IMG/VR virus record: IMGVR_UViG_3300030106_001471
Location: 2,881-43,158 of that record
Direction: 5' to 3' (one strand)
DNA length: 40,278 nucleotides
DNA from: a virus
Shown here: positions 29,147 to 38,900 of the stretch, piece by piece
How the letters are laid out: the number at the start of each line of letters is the position of its first letter
Numbering within the stretch: the stretch's first letter is position 1
Position numbers and translations under genes: made by a program
The notes under the pieces: generated by a model
The model's database searches: none
Told to the model about the DNA's origin: nothing
What the model saw: the letters and a program-made list of their open reading frames with translations, nothing else

Positions 29147-31131
29147 TCTACCCAATCCTCGCTTTCTTGTTCTGTTGTTATTAATTTGCTTGCATCTTTT
29201 TTAGTTGCCCAAGAAGGTTCACAGACTTCCATGTCAACGTCTAAAGGGATGCCTAATGTATTTACCTTAAGTAATTCCCTGATTTTTGGCAATACTTCTT
29301 GTACCTCATCTTTATCTATTTCACATATGACTTCATCATGTACCTGTAGTAATAAATTACTTTTTTTATCTTTTAAGTATTTGTGTATCTCTATCATGCG
29401 TTCACTCATAATATCTGCACTCGTGCCTTGTACTAAATAGTTAACACCTTTATAGCCAAAGTTTTTATCAATCTTATATATTCTGCCGTATCTATTTTTT
29501 ACCCATCCCTTTGTTTCTACTTTTTTTACTACGTTATCAAAAAATTGTCGTGAGCCTTGTATACCTTCAAAATATCTTTTCTTATAATCGCCTGCTTCGT
29601 CTGGAGTAACATTTAATTGTGTAGCAAGCTTTGCATTACCTATTCCATATATAGTTCCAAATGTAATTGCCTTTGCTGTTTGTCTATAATATTTATATTC
29701 TTTGTGATTTTCATCAACTTTAAAAGCCAATTTAGCAGCCTCACCATGAAAATCCACATCACTTTGGTGCAACATCTTTTTTACTGCTTCATTATGCATA
29801 GCAATATAACTTAAGAAAACCCTAACTTCCATTTGAGAGTAATCAAAACTTACTAGATATGTGTTTTCTCTGGGTATAATTAGTCTACGTAGTGAGATTT
29901 GATTGTCAGCTTGTTCATCAAATGACTCATCACCGATGAATGCCCATGTTTTAATAACATCATTACTCAACTCAACACTCTTACCACCCTTAGCTGATAT
30001 AACTGCATCAACTCTATTTTTTACTGTAGCTAAATCTTCATCTGTTAATTCTACATCCGTTACCTTAAAGTGATTACGAGGCACGTTTTGTAAGTTTGGG
30101 TTTCTAGAAGACAATCTGCCTGTTACAGTCCCCCAATTGCAAAAATCAGTGTGCAAAGCCATGCCATTTTCATTATCAAAAGGTTCTAAATAAGTAGACC
30201 TAAGTTTTTCTAATGTTCTCCATTGCCTAACTAAACCTGCGATAGGATGATTAATTTGTGCTAGAGCTGCTTCATTCCATGAGTCTTGCCCCTTAGCAGT
30301 TTTTTGTGGAGAGCTAATACCTAAACTTTTAAATACAGGTCCCATCTGTTGTGTGCTTGCAATATTATATTCATTATCAAATACACCCTTAGTAATTTCA
30401 CCTATCTTTTGTTCTATCTCTTGTTTTCTATTTGCTATAAGTTGTGTAGCTTTCTTAACATAACTTATATCAACCTTTACACCTTTGTTTTCCATGTCAA
30501 ACAAAACTCGTGTAAGTTCTATTTGTAGCTTCCATATGCTCTCTTGTTCTGTTTCTTTTATCTTATCTAAGCAATCAAGATATACTTTCCTGGTGTAGAA
30601 CACATCCTTTTCACAATATGGACCCAGTATATCAATTGGTGCCTTACTAAAATCTTTTGTCCACCCACCACTACGTAATGTTTTCTTAGTGTCTAAATCA
30701 TATTGTGCGTGCTCTGCACCATATCTTCGTTTAATTGTTTCGGTAAGGGCCAACATATTTACATTGCTATGTTCTGTCAATCGCACCATTGGTAGAACGT
30801 CTATAATCTCTTTGTTAGAAATATCAACGCCTTCTTTCTGTAAGAATCGGATATCGAATTTAGCGTTATATGCTACCAATGTTTTAGCTCTCGCTGAAAA
30901 CATATCTATTAGCATCTTTATCTGTCCATCAGGAAGATTCACTAATCCAAAAGGCATGTGCCTATACGGAAAATAAAATGTATCTGATGACTCTAATAAT
31001 CCGACTCCGATTCCACAGAGTTGATTGAACCCGTGTCCGTCTAACCCATTTGTTTCTACATCCACAAAAAAGAACGTGTCTTTATACAAACGTAATAATG
31101 TGTCGTCAAACGTATCAGGTTGTACAATCAT
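29140..31131 (-). CDS. DNA polymerase, family A, with 3'-5' exonuclease
   Basis: Replicative polymerase of the T7/PolI type, 663 residues. Exonuclease: FFVDVETNGL (Asp24, Glu26), LVAYNAKFDIRFL, and a third motif with YCEKDVFYTRKVY. Polymerase: motif A SFDYSQMEVRVF (Asp430), motif B RQTAKAITFGTIYG (Arg483, Lys487, Phe491), motif C LLQVHDEVICE (His598, Asp599, Glu600). Phe491 is at the position of E. coli Phe762, so it is the Phe type used in virus ecology, not the Leu or Tyr type. There is no 5'-3' nuclease domain. AAAGG before the ATG. Confidence 0.93.
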   Translation of the reverse strand: MIVQPDTFDDTLLRLYKDTFFFVDVETNGLDGHGFNQLCGIGVGLLESSDTFYFPYRHMPFGLVNLPDGQIKMLIDMFSARAKTLVAYNAKFDIRFLQKEGVDISNKEIIDVLPMVRLTEHSNVNMLALTETIKRRYGAEHAQYDLDTKKTLRSGGWTKDFSKAPIDILGPYCEKDVFYTRKVYLDCLDKIKETEQESIWKLQIELTRVLFDMENKGVKVDISYVKKATQLIANRKQEIEQKIGEITKGVFDNEYNIASTQQMGPVFKSLGISSPQKTAKGQDSWNEAALAQINHPIAGLVRQWRTLEKLRSTYLEPFDNENGMALHTDFCNWGTVTGRLSSRNPNLQNVPRNHFKVTDVELTDEDLATVKNRVDAVISAKGGKSVELSNDVIKTWAFIGDESFDEQADNQISLRRLIIPRENTYLVSFDYSQMEVRVFLSYIAMHNEAVKKMLHQSDVDFHGEAAKLAFKVDENHKEYKYYRQTAKAITFGTIYGIGNAKLATQLNVTPDEAGDYKKRYFEGIQGSRQFFDNVVKKVETKGWVKNRYGRIYKIDKNFGYKGVNYLVQGTSADIMSERMIEIHKYLKDKKSNLLLQVHDEVICEIDKDEVQEVLPKIRELLKVNTLGIPLDVDMEVCEPSWATKKDASKLITTEQESEDWVEW

Positions 31132-31140
31132 TAGAAACCT

Positions 31141-31842
31141 TTACGAAAACAAATCGTCAGCAGTTTGCTCTGCTTCAGTTCCTGCCTTTACACCCCAAGT
31201 GTCAATACAGTATTGAGTTATTGAAGGTAAGTTAGCAATTTCTGCTTGTTTATCAGCAGGTATTTCTAACTCTCTTGCTAGAGATGTGATGTGGTAGGTT
31301 GTATCTAAGCCTGCTCCCATCCTTTTTATTCGGATAGGTGACTTGTCTAAGCTACCCTCATCTTCATAGATTTCTTCTAATTGCCCAAAGACAATATCCC
31401 CTCGTCCAAAACCTAATTTAATTACTTTAAAGTCGTTTACTACTTCTTTAAACATCTCTTTACCACTTTTACCTTGTACAGGTTCCCAAGACTCCACTCT
31501 TCTTTCGTTGTGGAATACTTCATCAACATATGCCCAAAAAGCAAATTGTTGTTTTGGTGAATTGCCCTCTGGAATACCATCAACTGATAGTCCTTCAGGT
31601 AATACAAAGTCGTCTTTTTCTGCATCAAATACAGAATCAAGAACTGTTTTAAAAGTGTTACCATCTCTGTATTGGTAAACTTTGATGTAAGTCATCGCAG
31701 TATCATCAGTGTGTCCTGTTGCTACTGATTTAATCAAGGCTTGGTCACCATCTTTGAACCAAAGCTCTGATTGATTATTGTTGACAGTGGCTGGAGCATT
31801 AACTTGCTTTCGCCTCTGTGAAATCATGGATATACCACCCAT
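31141..31842 (-). CDS. Putative single-stranded DNA-binding protein, 233 aa
   Basis: There is a strong AAGGAGG before ATG 31842. The middle of the 233 residues is beta-rich with many aromatics (MTYIKVYQYRDGNTFKTVL, FAFWAYVDEVFHNERRVESW), as expected for an OB-like fold. The C-terminus is acidic and ends in DDLFS, recalling the acidic tail of bacterial SSB and of phage gp2.5/gp32-type proteins, which binds partner proteins. Position between primase and polymerase fits. It could be another replication accessory protein. Confidence 0.6.
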   Translation of the reverse strand: MGGISMISQRRKQVNAPATVNNNQSELWFKDGDQALIKSVATGHTDDTAMTYIKVYQYRDGNTFKTVLDSVFDAEKDDFVLPEGLSVDGIPEGNSPKQQFAFWAYVDEVFHNERRVESWEPVQGKSGKEMFKEVVNDFKVIKLGFGRGDIVFGQLEEIYEDEGSLDKSPIRIKRMGAGLDTTYHITSLARELEIPADKQAEIANLPSITQYCIDTWGVKAGTEAEQTADDLFS

Positions 31843-31862
31843 TTTTTTCCTCCTTGAGCCTT

Positions 31863-32735
31863 TTAAAAAAAGCTTCTATTCGCTATTACTTCTTTGAGTA
31901 ATGCTATGTTGTTTATTTCTTGTACATCTTTGTACATGCTTGGCAACTCAATTGTAGATGTAAGCACGCTACTTGAAAGCATTTCTGTTGCTTTTCCTGC
32001 AGCTCGTTGCCCTGCTACATCATTATCAAAACATAACACAATTTCTTCGACTTTTAAAGCCCTCAACAAATTGAGTTGATATTCTGACATTGTTGCTCCT
32101 AAGATAGCCACACTTGGTATACCGTGTTGCCACAACCACATAGTGTCTAAAGAACCCTCGGTCACACAAATAAAATGTTCATGTAAACTTTTTAATTTGT
32201 TAGCACCAAAAAGCACTTTAGATTTTTGTAACTTGTAGGAATACATATACTTAGGTATAGCCTTTTGTCTACGAGCAACCCACCCAATTAATTTATTCTC
32301 TGTATTGTGAATAGGAATAATTAAGTCTCCCCAATTATTAGTACCACATCCCCAAAAGTTTAAAGAGTCCTTTGTAAAGCCTCTTTTATATATCCAATCA
32401 GGGTATCTGTGTTCTATAAAATCAGGAATAAAAACATCTTCTATTTTTTCATCTTCTTTACTAATATCGATATCATCAAAGATATCTAAACTATAACTTG
32501 GTTTTGGTGTCAAAACTTCTGTTAATTGTATGTCATTGTAATTTAAATGTTTTCTAAAAAATGTTTTTAATGACCCCTGCCCACAACCAGCAAAACAAAT
32601 CCACACACCTTTTTCAATGTTGATGGCACAAGACGCTACATTGTCATCATGAAATGGACACTTGACCGAAAACTCTTCCGTGCCAAGTGGAACATCTATT
32701 CCAACTTTTTGTAACGCCTCTACCCAATCAATCAT
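31863..32735 (-). CDS. DnaG-like primase (CHC2 zinc finger and TOPRIM), 290 aa
   Basis: It makes RNA primers. The N-terminal zinc finger has Cys26, His29, Cys47 and Cys51 (CPFHDD and WICFAGCGQG). The TOPRIM domain has CVTEGSLDTMWL (Glu) and VLCFDNDVAGQRA (Asp-x-Asp). At 290 residues it is short, and the region between the two domains is smaller than in bacterial DnaG. It lacks a helicase domain, which is in a separate gene. The start overlaps the previous stop (TAATG). Confidence 0.85.
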   Translation of the reverse strand: MIDWVEALQKVGIDVPLGTEEFSVKCPFHDDNVASCAINIEKGVWICFAGCGQGSLKTFFRKHLNYNDIQLTEVLTPKPSYSLDIFDDIDISKEDEKIEDVFIPDFIEHRYPDWIYKRGFTKDSLNFWGCGTNNWGDLIIPIHNTENKLIGWVARRQKAIPKYMYSYKLQKSKVLFGANKLKSLHEHFICVTEGSLDTMWLWQHGIPSVAILGATMSEYQLNLLRALKVEEIVLCFDNDVAGQRAAGKATEMLSSSVLTSTIELPSMYKDVQEINNIALLKEVIANRSFF

Positions 32736-32920
32736 TATTTACTTTCTTTAATTGTGTTAATAACGTCCCAGTATTCTTTCATCAAAGCACTCTGTTCTTT
32801 TTTAGAAATTTTTCCGTCCTCAACAGCTTTTACTGCTACATCAACCAATTGCACAACTTCTGGTAGAACATCCTTGTACTTATTGAAAAGACCCCAGTAT
32901 TTAATCATCATTGTAATCAA
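32735..32920 (-). CDS. Small helical protein between helicase and primase, 61 aa
   Basis: This 61-residue helical protein (KDVLPEVVQLVDVAVKAV) is read from TTG 32920, which has GAGGAG eight bases upstream and overlaps the helicase stop. An ATG three codons later is an alternative. The stop overlaps the primase start. Being coupled on both sides it is probably part of the primosome block, but the family is not recognised. Confidence 0.55.
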   Translation of the reverse strand: MITMMIKYWGLFNKYKDVLPEVVQLVDVAVKAVEDGKISKKEQSALMKEYWDVINTIKESK

Positions 32921-34170
32921 AACTCTATCTCCTCGCTTATAGATTCGTTTATTTCTTCGATATGCCCCTTATCAACATCCCATCGTAATAGCGATGTATC
33001 CGAAGGTAAAATACCATCTCTATACTTCTGATATTGTACCATACGTTGTTCATCTGATTCCTCGACTTTGCACATAGCAACAGCCACATCAGAGGCTCTA
33101 ATAAGGGCATCCCCAAAAGCTACTTGGTCGACTCTAGGTGGCGTAAAAATATCAGCCGCCTCTCTAGTAGCTTGCGTTGAGACAAATATTGGTTTATTAG
33201 TGGCGAGGCATATATTCTTCATGCCATAAAACAAACTGTGGTTTTGCTCCCACATTGCTTTTCTACCATCACCACTTGATACTAAGTAGATACCATCTAC
33301 TACAACAAAGTCAGGATTATGCTTTCGTATCAATGCTTGTATGCTACCTATAGATATTGTGGACTCACCCTCTATATGGTCACATACTAATAAGTTCTTT
33401 TCATCTAATGCTTGTAAAAACTCTTTATATTTTTCTTTATCAATTGGGTCACCGTTTCTTAAAGCTCGGTGTGAAAAGTCATACCCTTTCATGTTTGCAA
33501 TAATTACATCCATACGTAAATTTATTGCAGACGTAGGCATTTCACTTGATATAAATAAAGTTCTATACCCTTTCATAATTGCGATAGCTGCAGTTTGTAT
33601 ACACATCCAAGTTTTACCTACAGTGGGTCTAGCAAAGAAAGATACTAAGTCAGCAGGTTGCCACCCTACACCCGTTCTATTAATTGTAGAAAATGGTGTA
33701 GGTATACCCATCAAACCATCACCTAACTTCCGAAGTTTTATTTTACTTTCGTATTCTTCTAATCTATTTAAATTACTAGAGTCATAATATGTAACGTCTT
33801 CATCATAAACTACATTAATGTCTTCAAGACCGTCCATAATTTTAGCTAATGCCATTTTGGGGTCAGTCTTTAAGTTTTCTTTATTTCGTTGAAATGACTC
33901 AACTACTTTTCTAAAGATAACTTGTTTCCTAAATTCTTGAGTTAAATATTCAAAATCAGTTGATGGAACGTTAATATCTAAATCAGGGAAATTTTCAGCT
34001 AATACTTTTTTACTTGGAAAATCTTGAAAGTCATCATAAAAATTAGTCACGAATGTAAATGCTTTTCCATGTACTGCAAAGTCTTTTGATTTAAAAGGGA
34101 AATCGTCTAGTGTTGATTTTTCTTTTATATTTAATATAATTCCTGATTCTACGTATTCGTAATTTTCCAT
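32917..34170 (-). CDS. DnaB-like replicative helicase, 417 aa
   Basis: It unwinds DNA at the fork. The RecA-fold core from about residue 150 has Walker A ARPTVGKT (180-187), SSEMP (the H1a-type motif), Walker B DFVVVDGIYLV and an arginine-finger-type end region (ALIRASDVAVAMCKV). The N-terminal 130 residues are a helical domain of the DnaB type. AAATGGA lies before the ATG. The neighbouring primase, polymerase and SSB-like genes complete the replisome. Confidence 0.88.
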   Translation of the reverse strand: MENYEYVESGIILNIKEKSTLDDFPFKSKDFAVHGKAFTFVTNFYDDFQDFPSKKVLAENFPDLDINVPSTDFEYLTQEFRKQVIFRKVVESFQRNKENLKTDPKMALAKIMDGLEDINVVYDEDVTYYDSSNLNRLEEYESKIKLRKLGDGLMGIPTPFSTINRTGVGWQPADLVSFFARPTVGKTWMCIQTAAIAIMKGYRTLFISSEMPTSAINLRMDVIIANMKGYDFSHRALRNGDPIDKEKYKEFLQALDEKNLLVCDHIEGESTISIGSIQALIRKHNPDFVVVDGIYLVSSGDGRKAMWEQNHSLFYGMKNICLATNKPIFVSTQATREAADIFTPPRVDQVAFGDALIRASDVAVAMCKVEESDEQRMVQYQKYRDGILPSDTSLLRWDVDKGHIEEINESISEEIEF

Positions 34171-34371
34171 TTAGTCCTTTGTTCTGTATACTGACCTATT
34201 GCTATCATCAAGCACGTAACACTTTACATTCTTTTGCTCTGTAGTAAGGTCAGCTAGTTTTTTAGCTTCGTCTAAACTCATTGTGGCTTCTCGCACAGTG
34301 ATTGGCTCATCCATCAATGCTATGATTCTATATTCTTTTAGGGTTGGTGTCAATTGATTATTTCTAATCAA
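34171..34371 (-). CDS. Small hypothetical protein, 66 aa, probable TTG start
   Basis: I prefer TTG 34371, which overlaps the stop of the upstream gene (TTGA) and has GAGG five bases upstream, over ATG 34398, which would add nine basic residues. The protein starts MIRNNQLTPTLKEY and has a beta-alpha pattern (IIALMDEPITVREATMSLD). It ends one base before the helicase gene. It might be a helicase-loading or regulatory partner; no family is recognised. Confidence 0.55.
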   Translation of the reverse strand: MIRNNQLTPTLKEYRIIALMDEPITVREATMSLDEAKKLADLTTEQKNVKCYVLDDSNRSVYRTKD

Positions 34372-34826
34372 GCCACCTCTTCTTGTTTTTCTAACCATTT
34401 TTCAAATTTATCTTCTAACTTTTTTAATTCTTTCTTTTTTTGTGCTGTTATAAACCAAGTAGCTTTTAAAATATTTAAACGCAACCATGCATCTTTTACT
34501 TTTGAATTATTAGTATTTATTATATGCCAATAAAGTTTTGGGTCATGTTTTGTTTTATATCTTTCATAACTATTAACAAAGTTTAAAACAGAAAAATAAG
34601 TTGTGTTTTGACCTATTGCATTGTACATACCACATAAAATAGAGTATATGTCTTCTAACTCTAATAATTGTTTCAAGGCTTTAGTTTCATCCCCTACAAA
34701 AGGGAAAGGACTTTTATTCCGTCCAGTATTTACGTTGTAGGATTCTGAATGTATTCCTTCATATAACTCCATGAATTTAATGTGTAAATCCCTGGCATTA
34801 TAATCTTCAAACTTTTTGTTTTCCAT
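34368..34826 (-). CDS. Helical hypothetical protein upstream of helicase, 152 aa
   Basis: This all-helical protein starts at ATG 34826 (MENKKFEDYNARDL). The last 40 residues form a strong amphipathic, charged helix (KKKELKKLEDKFEKWLEKQ). It has no catalytic motif. Between the sigma factor and helicase genes, a helicase loader or replication initiator is a natural idea, but nothing in the sequence proves it. The start overlaps the sigma factor's last codons. Confidence 0.6.
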   Translation of the reverse strand: MENKKFEDYNARDLHIKFMELYEGIHSESYNVNTGRNKSPFPFVGDETKALKQLLELEDIYSILCGMYNAIGQNTTYFSVLNFVNSYERYKTKHDPKLYWHIINTNNSKVKDAWLRLNILKATWFITAQKKKELKKLEDKFEKWLEKQEEVA

Positions 34827-35352
34827 CAATATACGCTTTCAATTTTTCTTTTAAGTTCTGTCTTACTCTATAAGATGACTCACCTAAGTCATTTGTTATT
34901 TCTTCCATCGTAAGTCCGTCTACACGACTAGCAATAAATGCTTTTTCTTTTTCTGTGAATGTATCATTATTATCAGATAATATGTCATCTAGCAAGAGTA
35001 AATTAGAAAAATCTTCAGCGTTAGGGTCTTCAAGAGCCTTCTGCAATTCGTTTGGATTCTGTTCATTATCAGTGACTGAAATAAATGTTTTATCAAAGCT
35101 AAGTACTTCTGGAAGTTTGTTAGCTTTGTTTATTAAAGTAATTAAGGTATTTATCATAGCTCGGTGCACATAAGTGTGAAAGATAGCTGTGCTTTTACTA
35201 GTGTCGTATTTTTCTGCACATCTCATCAACACCATTCTAAGTTCTTGGATTAGGTCATCTTTATCCATACCATTTACATAATATTTATTAACTAACCCTT
35301 GAATTTTAGGTTCCCATGTTGTAATTAAATTATTATTTATAGGTATTGTCAT
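34807..35352 (-). CDS. Small sigma-70-family RNA polymerase sigma factor, 181 aa
   Basis: Residues about 10-75 resemble sigma region 2: DKDDLIQELRMVLMRCAEKY followed by IFHTYVHRAMINTLITLIN. Residues 125-178 are region 4, an HTH: FTEKEKAFIASRVDGLTMEE, then DLGESSYRVRQNLKEKLKAY. An acidic linker lies between, and regions 1.1 and 3 are missing, as in ECF-type or late-gene phage factors. The ATG at 35352 overlaps the upstream stop (ATGA). It probably directs host RNA polymerase to a class of phage promoters; the TATAATAA boxes near 9663 and 10428 are candidates, by inference. Confidence 0.8.
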   Translation of the reverse strand: MTIPINNNLITTWEPKIQGLVNKYYVNGMDKDDLIQELRMVLMRCAEKYDTSKSTAIFHTYVHRAMINTLITLINKANKLPEVLSFDKTFISVTDNEQNPNELQKALEDPNAEDFSNLLLLDDILSDNNDTFTEKEKAFIASRVDGLTMEEITNDLGESSYRVRQNLKEKLKAYIDGKQKV

Positions 35353-35732
35353 GCGGCCCAACTAAGTGTTTTATCTTTTCTACCTTTTTGCACACATTCA
35401 GCAGAACAGTATATGTTGCTAAATCCTTTTTTAAAGCCTTGTATTATTGCAGCTCTATGTCTTTTAAATTTTATCCTACAAAAAGCACATGTAACATCTC
35501 TTTGATAATATTCATAACTACATCTGCCCTTATGTACTTTACGAGTAGATTCTTTTTTGCATACCTCACAAAGTCTGACTTTCTTAGGTCTGGGTGGATT
35601 AGGGAAATCTTCTCTTTTTAATAATCTATGTATATATTGTCTACTACAACCTACTTTTTCAGCTATCTCTGCGTTAGACATTAGAGGATTGTTTCTTCTA
35701 AGTTTTATTATTTTAGGTCTAAGTTTGTTCAT
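35349..35732 (-). CDS. HTH and zinc-finger regulator-like protein, 127 aa
   Basis: Residues 13-42 form a helix-turn-helix of the invertase/resolvase or LacI-start type (NNPLMSNAEIAEKVGCSRQY, then a basic recognition helix). Two cysteine groups follow: CEVC (55-58) with Cys71, then CAFC (82-85) with CSAEC (109-113). The protein is basic. It probably binds DNA. The stop overlaps the sigma factor start (ATGA), so the two should be made in fixed ratio. An HNH-like homing nuclease without the His-Asn-His core was considered and is less likely. Confidence 0.65.
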   Translation of the reverse strand: MNKLRPKIIKLRRNNPLMSNAEIAEKVGCSRQYIHRLLKREDFPNPPRPKKVRLCEVCKKESTRKVHKGRCSYEYYQRDVTCAFCRIKFKRHRAAIIQGFKKGFSNIYCSAECVQKGRKDKTLSWAA

Positions 35733-35929
35733 TAAAAAGAAGGAGGGTTTGATACCGTTAAACTCTCTCCTGCTCTAACATTTTCACCAATTTTTTGTTT
35801 AAGAACTTCTTTTAAAACAGTTTCAAAATCTTCATCCTGAGCTAATGTTCGCATCCATAAAACATTAGATATATTATTATTCATTCTAGTCCATTGTTCA
35901 TCTGTAAATGATAAAGTAACATCTGGCAT
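35732..35929 (-). CDS. Small hypothetical protein, 65 aa
   Basis: This 65-residue protein (MPDVTLSFTDEQWTRMNNN) has GGAGAA before the ATG. Both ends are coupled (TAATG) to the tail fibre before it and to the HTH/zinc protein after it. It has a short beta strand, a long helix, and an end with SNPPSF. Small proteins directly after tail fibres are often fibre chaperones, but no family is recognised. Confidence 0.6.
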   Translation of the reverse strand: MPDVTLSFTDEQWTRMNNNISNVLWMRTLAQDEDFETVLKEVLKQKIGENVRAGESLTVSNPPSF

Positions 35930-38900
35930 TATATATTCTCCTTCATGTCTTTAATTTCTTGTTTAAGTTTTTGTATCTCACTTAATAATACAACAGTTAA
36001 ATCACTATATTTTACTGAGTAAGGTTTACCCTCTTTAGTTTTAACCACAAGCTCTGGCATAATTTCTTCAACTTCTTCTGCAATTAAACCAATATTTTTA
36101 TTTGTTTTAGTTGAATTTTTATAGTTATAAATTACAGGTCTTAATTTATCTATTTTATTTGAGTCAACCACAATAGATTCTATATTTTCTTTAGTGGATG
36201 CTGAACTAGATTTAGCTTTTACTTTGTTACCACTTGTAATTACTAAGTCCGTACCCGTATCACCTGCTAAACCATCTACAAATAACATATCTGTTTTCAA
36301 TGTGCCACTATCACTTGCTGTGGTTATACGTATATTGTCAGAATCGTCCCCAAATCTAAATCCCATGGTATTAGCAGCTTGTCTATATATGAGTAAATCT
36401 GAGTCTGAAAGCCAAGTATACCCACTCTGAACAAATACATAATTACTACCTAATGCCATATCTACAGACCCTGCTGTTGTTACACCTATGAATCCATCTG
36501 AGTAATTATAAAATCCTGTATCTACGTCTGAATCAAATGAAAATACAGGAGTTTTTTGAGTTCCTGCACCAAAACCTTGTCCAACAAATGCATTAGCATT
36601 CTTTTTCTTTATACGATTATTACCTGTATAGACAACACCTGCTACAGGTTGAAAAGTAGCATCTCCATCATCATTTAAATTTGCATGCCCTTCCCCAAGA
36701 ATTAATTTACTAGATTTGTTTTTAACGTTAGCATAGTATATACCTTGGTCTGCAAACTGTAATTTTATATTCCCACTTATATCACCGAAATCAACAAAGC
36801 AAATGTGGTAAGAATCAGGAACATTATTTACAGCTCCACCCTCAGAAGCTACTCTACCCTCATCATCTCTAGAGTTTTCTGTGTTGAATAACGTAGGAGC
36901 ACTCGATGTACTGTCTCCAAAGCCATCAGCTAAATGTATTGGGTCTTGACGAGTTTCATCATCTATATTATACCCATCAGAGCTGTTTCCAGCAGGAATG
37001 ACATACTCTTCTCCTTTATATTTTAAAGTTCCTGCATCCCAATGCAAACCTCTATTTCTATATTTTAATGTTACGTTACTCTGGTCTTCATGACTATTAG
37101 TAACACTTCCTCTAAGACCTGGTTTAAAATTAACATTTAATTCAATTGTTGATGTATCTTCAACGACTTCATCCTCAACTGCACTAAAAGCTTTTCTATC
37201 ACTTTCATCATCTAATTTATTAAAAACCGTTTGGACGGAAGTGCTTCCTTCGTCTGCTTTAACTAACGATATTGTACTATTTTGTTGTCCCTGCCCCTCG
37301 GTATAATCAATACTTGTTACCATAAACTGAGTTTGATTATCACTAAATGTATTAGTGCTAGTAGTATCAATACCCACTATTTTATTTTTAACTTGGACTA
37401 AATGTCCTGTTCTTAAAGGGACAAATATTCTAAATTTATCATTGGTTGAAAACGTGCCACTATTTAAAGTTACTGTAAATGAAGTTGTAGTAACTGCTGA
37501 AACATACCCATAAGCTGCCATACTACTACCTGAAAGTTTCCACGCCACCATACCTACACGTAATCCGTATGCTTTAGGATTTAATGCTGCATCATTTGCT
37601 GTATTATAAGTAGTCACTACTGTTCCACTACTAGCAACTGAGTTTGCCGTACCATCTATATATTGATAAGCATAATTATTTATTCGCACCGTGCCTGCAC
37701 GGGTTTCTGAAGCAGAATTAGACAATGCCTCTGATATTGCAACTCTTACAGAATCTGGATTCTTTTCAGATGGTGGGACTTGAAAATTTAAAGGTTTATT
37801 GAAACCTACTAAATCACCATTATTGATGGTCTGCGATGATGAATTACATTCAACATATGCCCCATAAACATCATCACCACGATTTAGCTCTCCTAATCTA
37901 AAATGTCCTGTAGTTGGAAAATTAGAGTTCATGTCAGATACTAATACATAATCAGTCCCTGAGGTCCAATTATTTAATTTAGTTTGATATTGAACTCTTC
38001 CTAATATAGGAATTACATGAGCCATCATTGTTATAACATTATCGTCAGCACTATGACTAGCTCTTGTAGTTCCATTGTAACCACGTTCTACAACAAGAGT
38101 TGCACCACCACTTTGAGGAGTGCTATCACCATCGTCAGTTAAATCTTGGTTTTGAAAAGATGCTTCTTTAACTAACATTTCTTCACTACCTATTTTAATA
38201 ATACAACCAACAGATACATGGGCAGCTCTTATTGTTCCAGCATCAACACCTGCACCATCTTTCTTTAAAAGAACTGTTGTTGTTGATGCACTATCATTAA
38301 TCGCTGTGTGCAATAAACCACAGTTTACAGTACCTGTGCTAAATGATACGGCTCCTAAATTACTTTTTACAATAAATTGTACGTCTGAAATTACTCTCTC
38401 TACTCTAAATATGTTATGGTCAAATATAGCTCCACCTGAACCCTCTTGGTCTTTATGTCCATCTGCTCTTCCAACTGCCATAAGATTGTGTGACAGAGCT
38501 GAATTACTACTTTGTGTTTCATAAAGAATTGCTGAAGTGCTATCAGCTTGTCGTGTAACTGTTATTTTATCAAATGACCTACCAACAGTTTCTACAGGAG
38601 TATTACCATCTCCTCCAACTTGAGTAGTGTCATCTGGGTCAGGATTACCATTAACTTCTAAGTCTTCACTATTATCATCAATTTTAAATCTTTTTCCAAA
38701 AGTATCAGCCGTATTTGTGAGGGCTGTATCTTTATGCACTAACATTGATGTATGACTAGATGGGTTATTCCCTAAAGTATTAGACAATGTTCCTAACATC
38801 GCCTCCCTACCAAAAAGTCTTCCATTTGGAGCTAATCCTCTAAATCTTTGTGAAACTCCATTTACGGCTCCATTAGAACCAAGAGATAAGTTAGTCAATA

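Noticed and set aside
33341-33787. 148-residue plus-strand frame opposite the helicase
   Set aside because: Antisense shadow of the DnaB-like helicase; no support of its own.
35349-35732. HNH homing endonuclease reading of the HTH/zinc protein
   Set aside because: The CxxC groups resemble HNH zinc sites, but the His-Asn-His core is absent.
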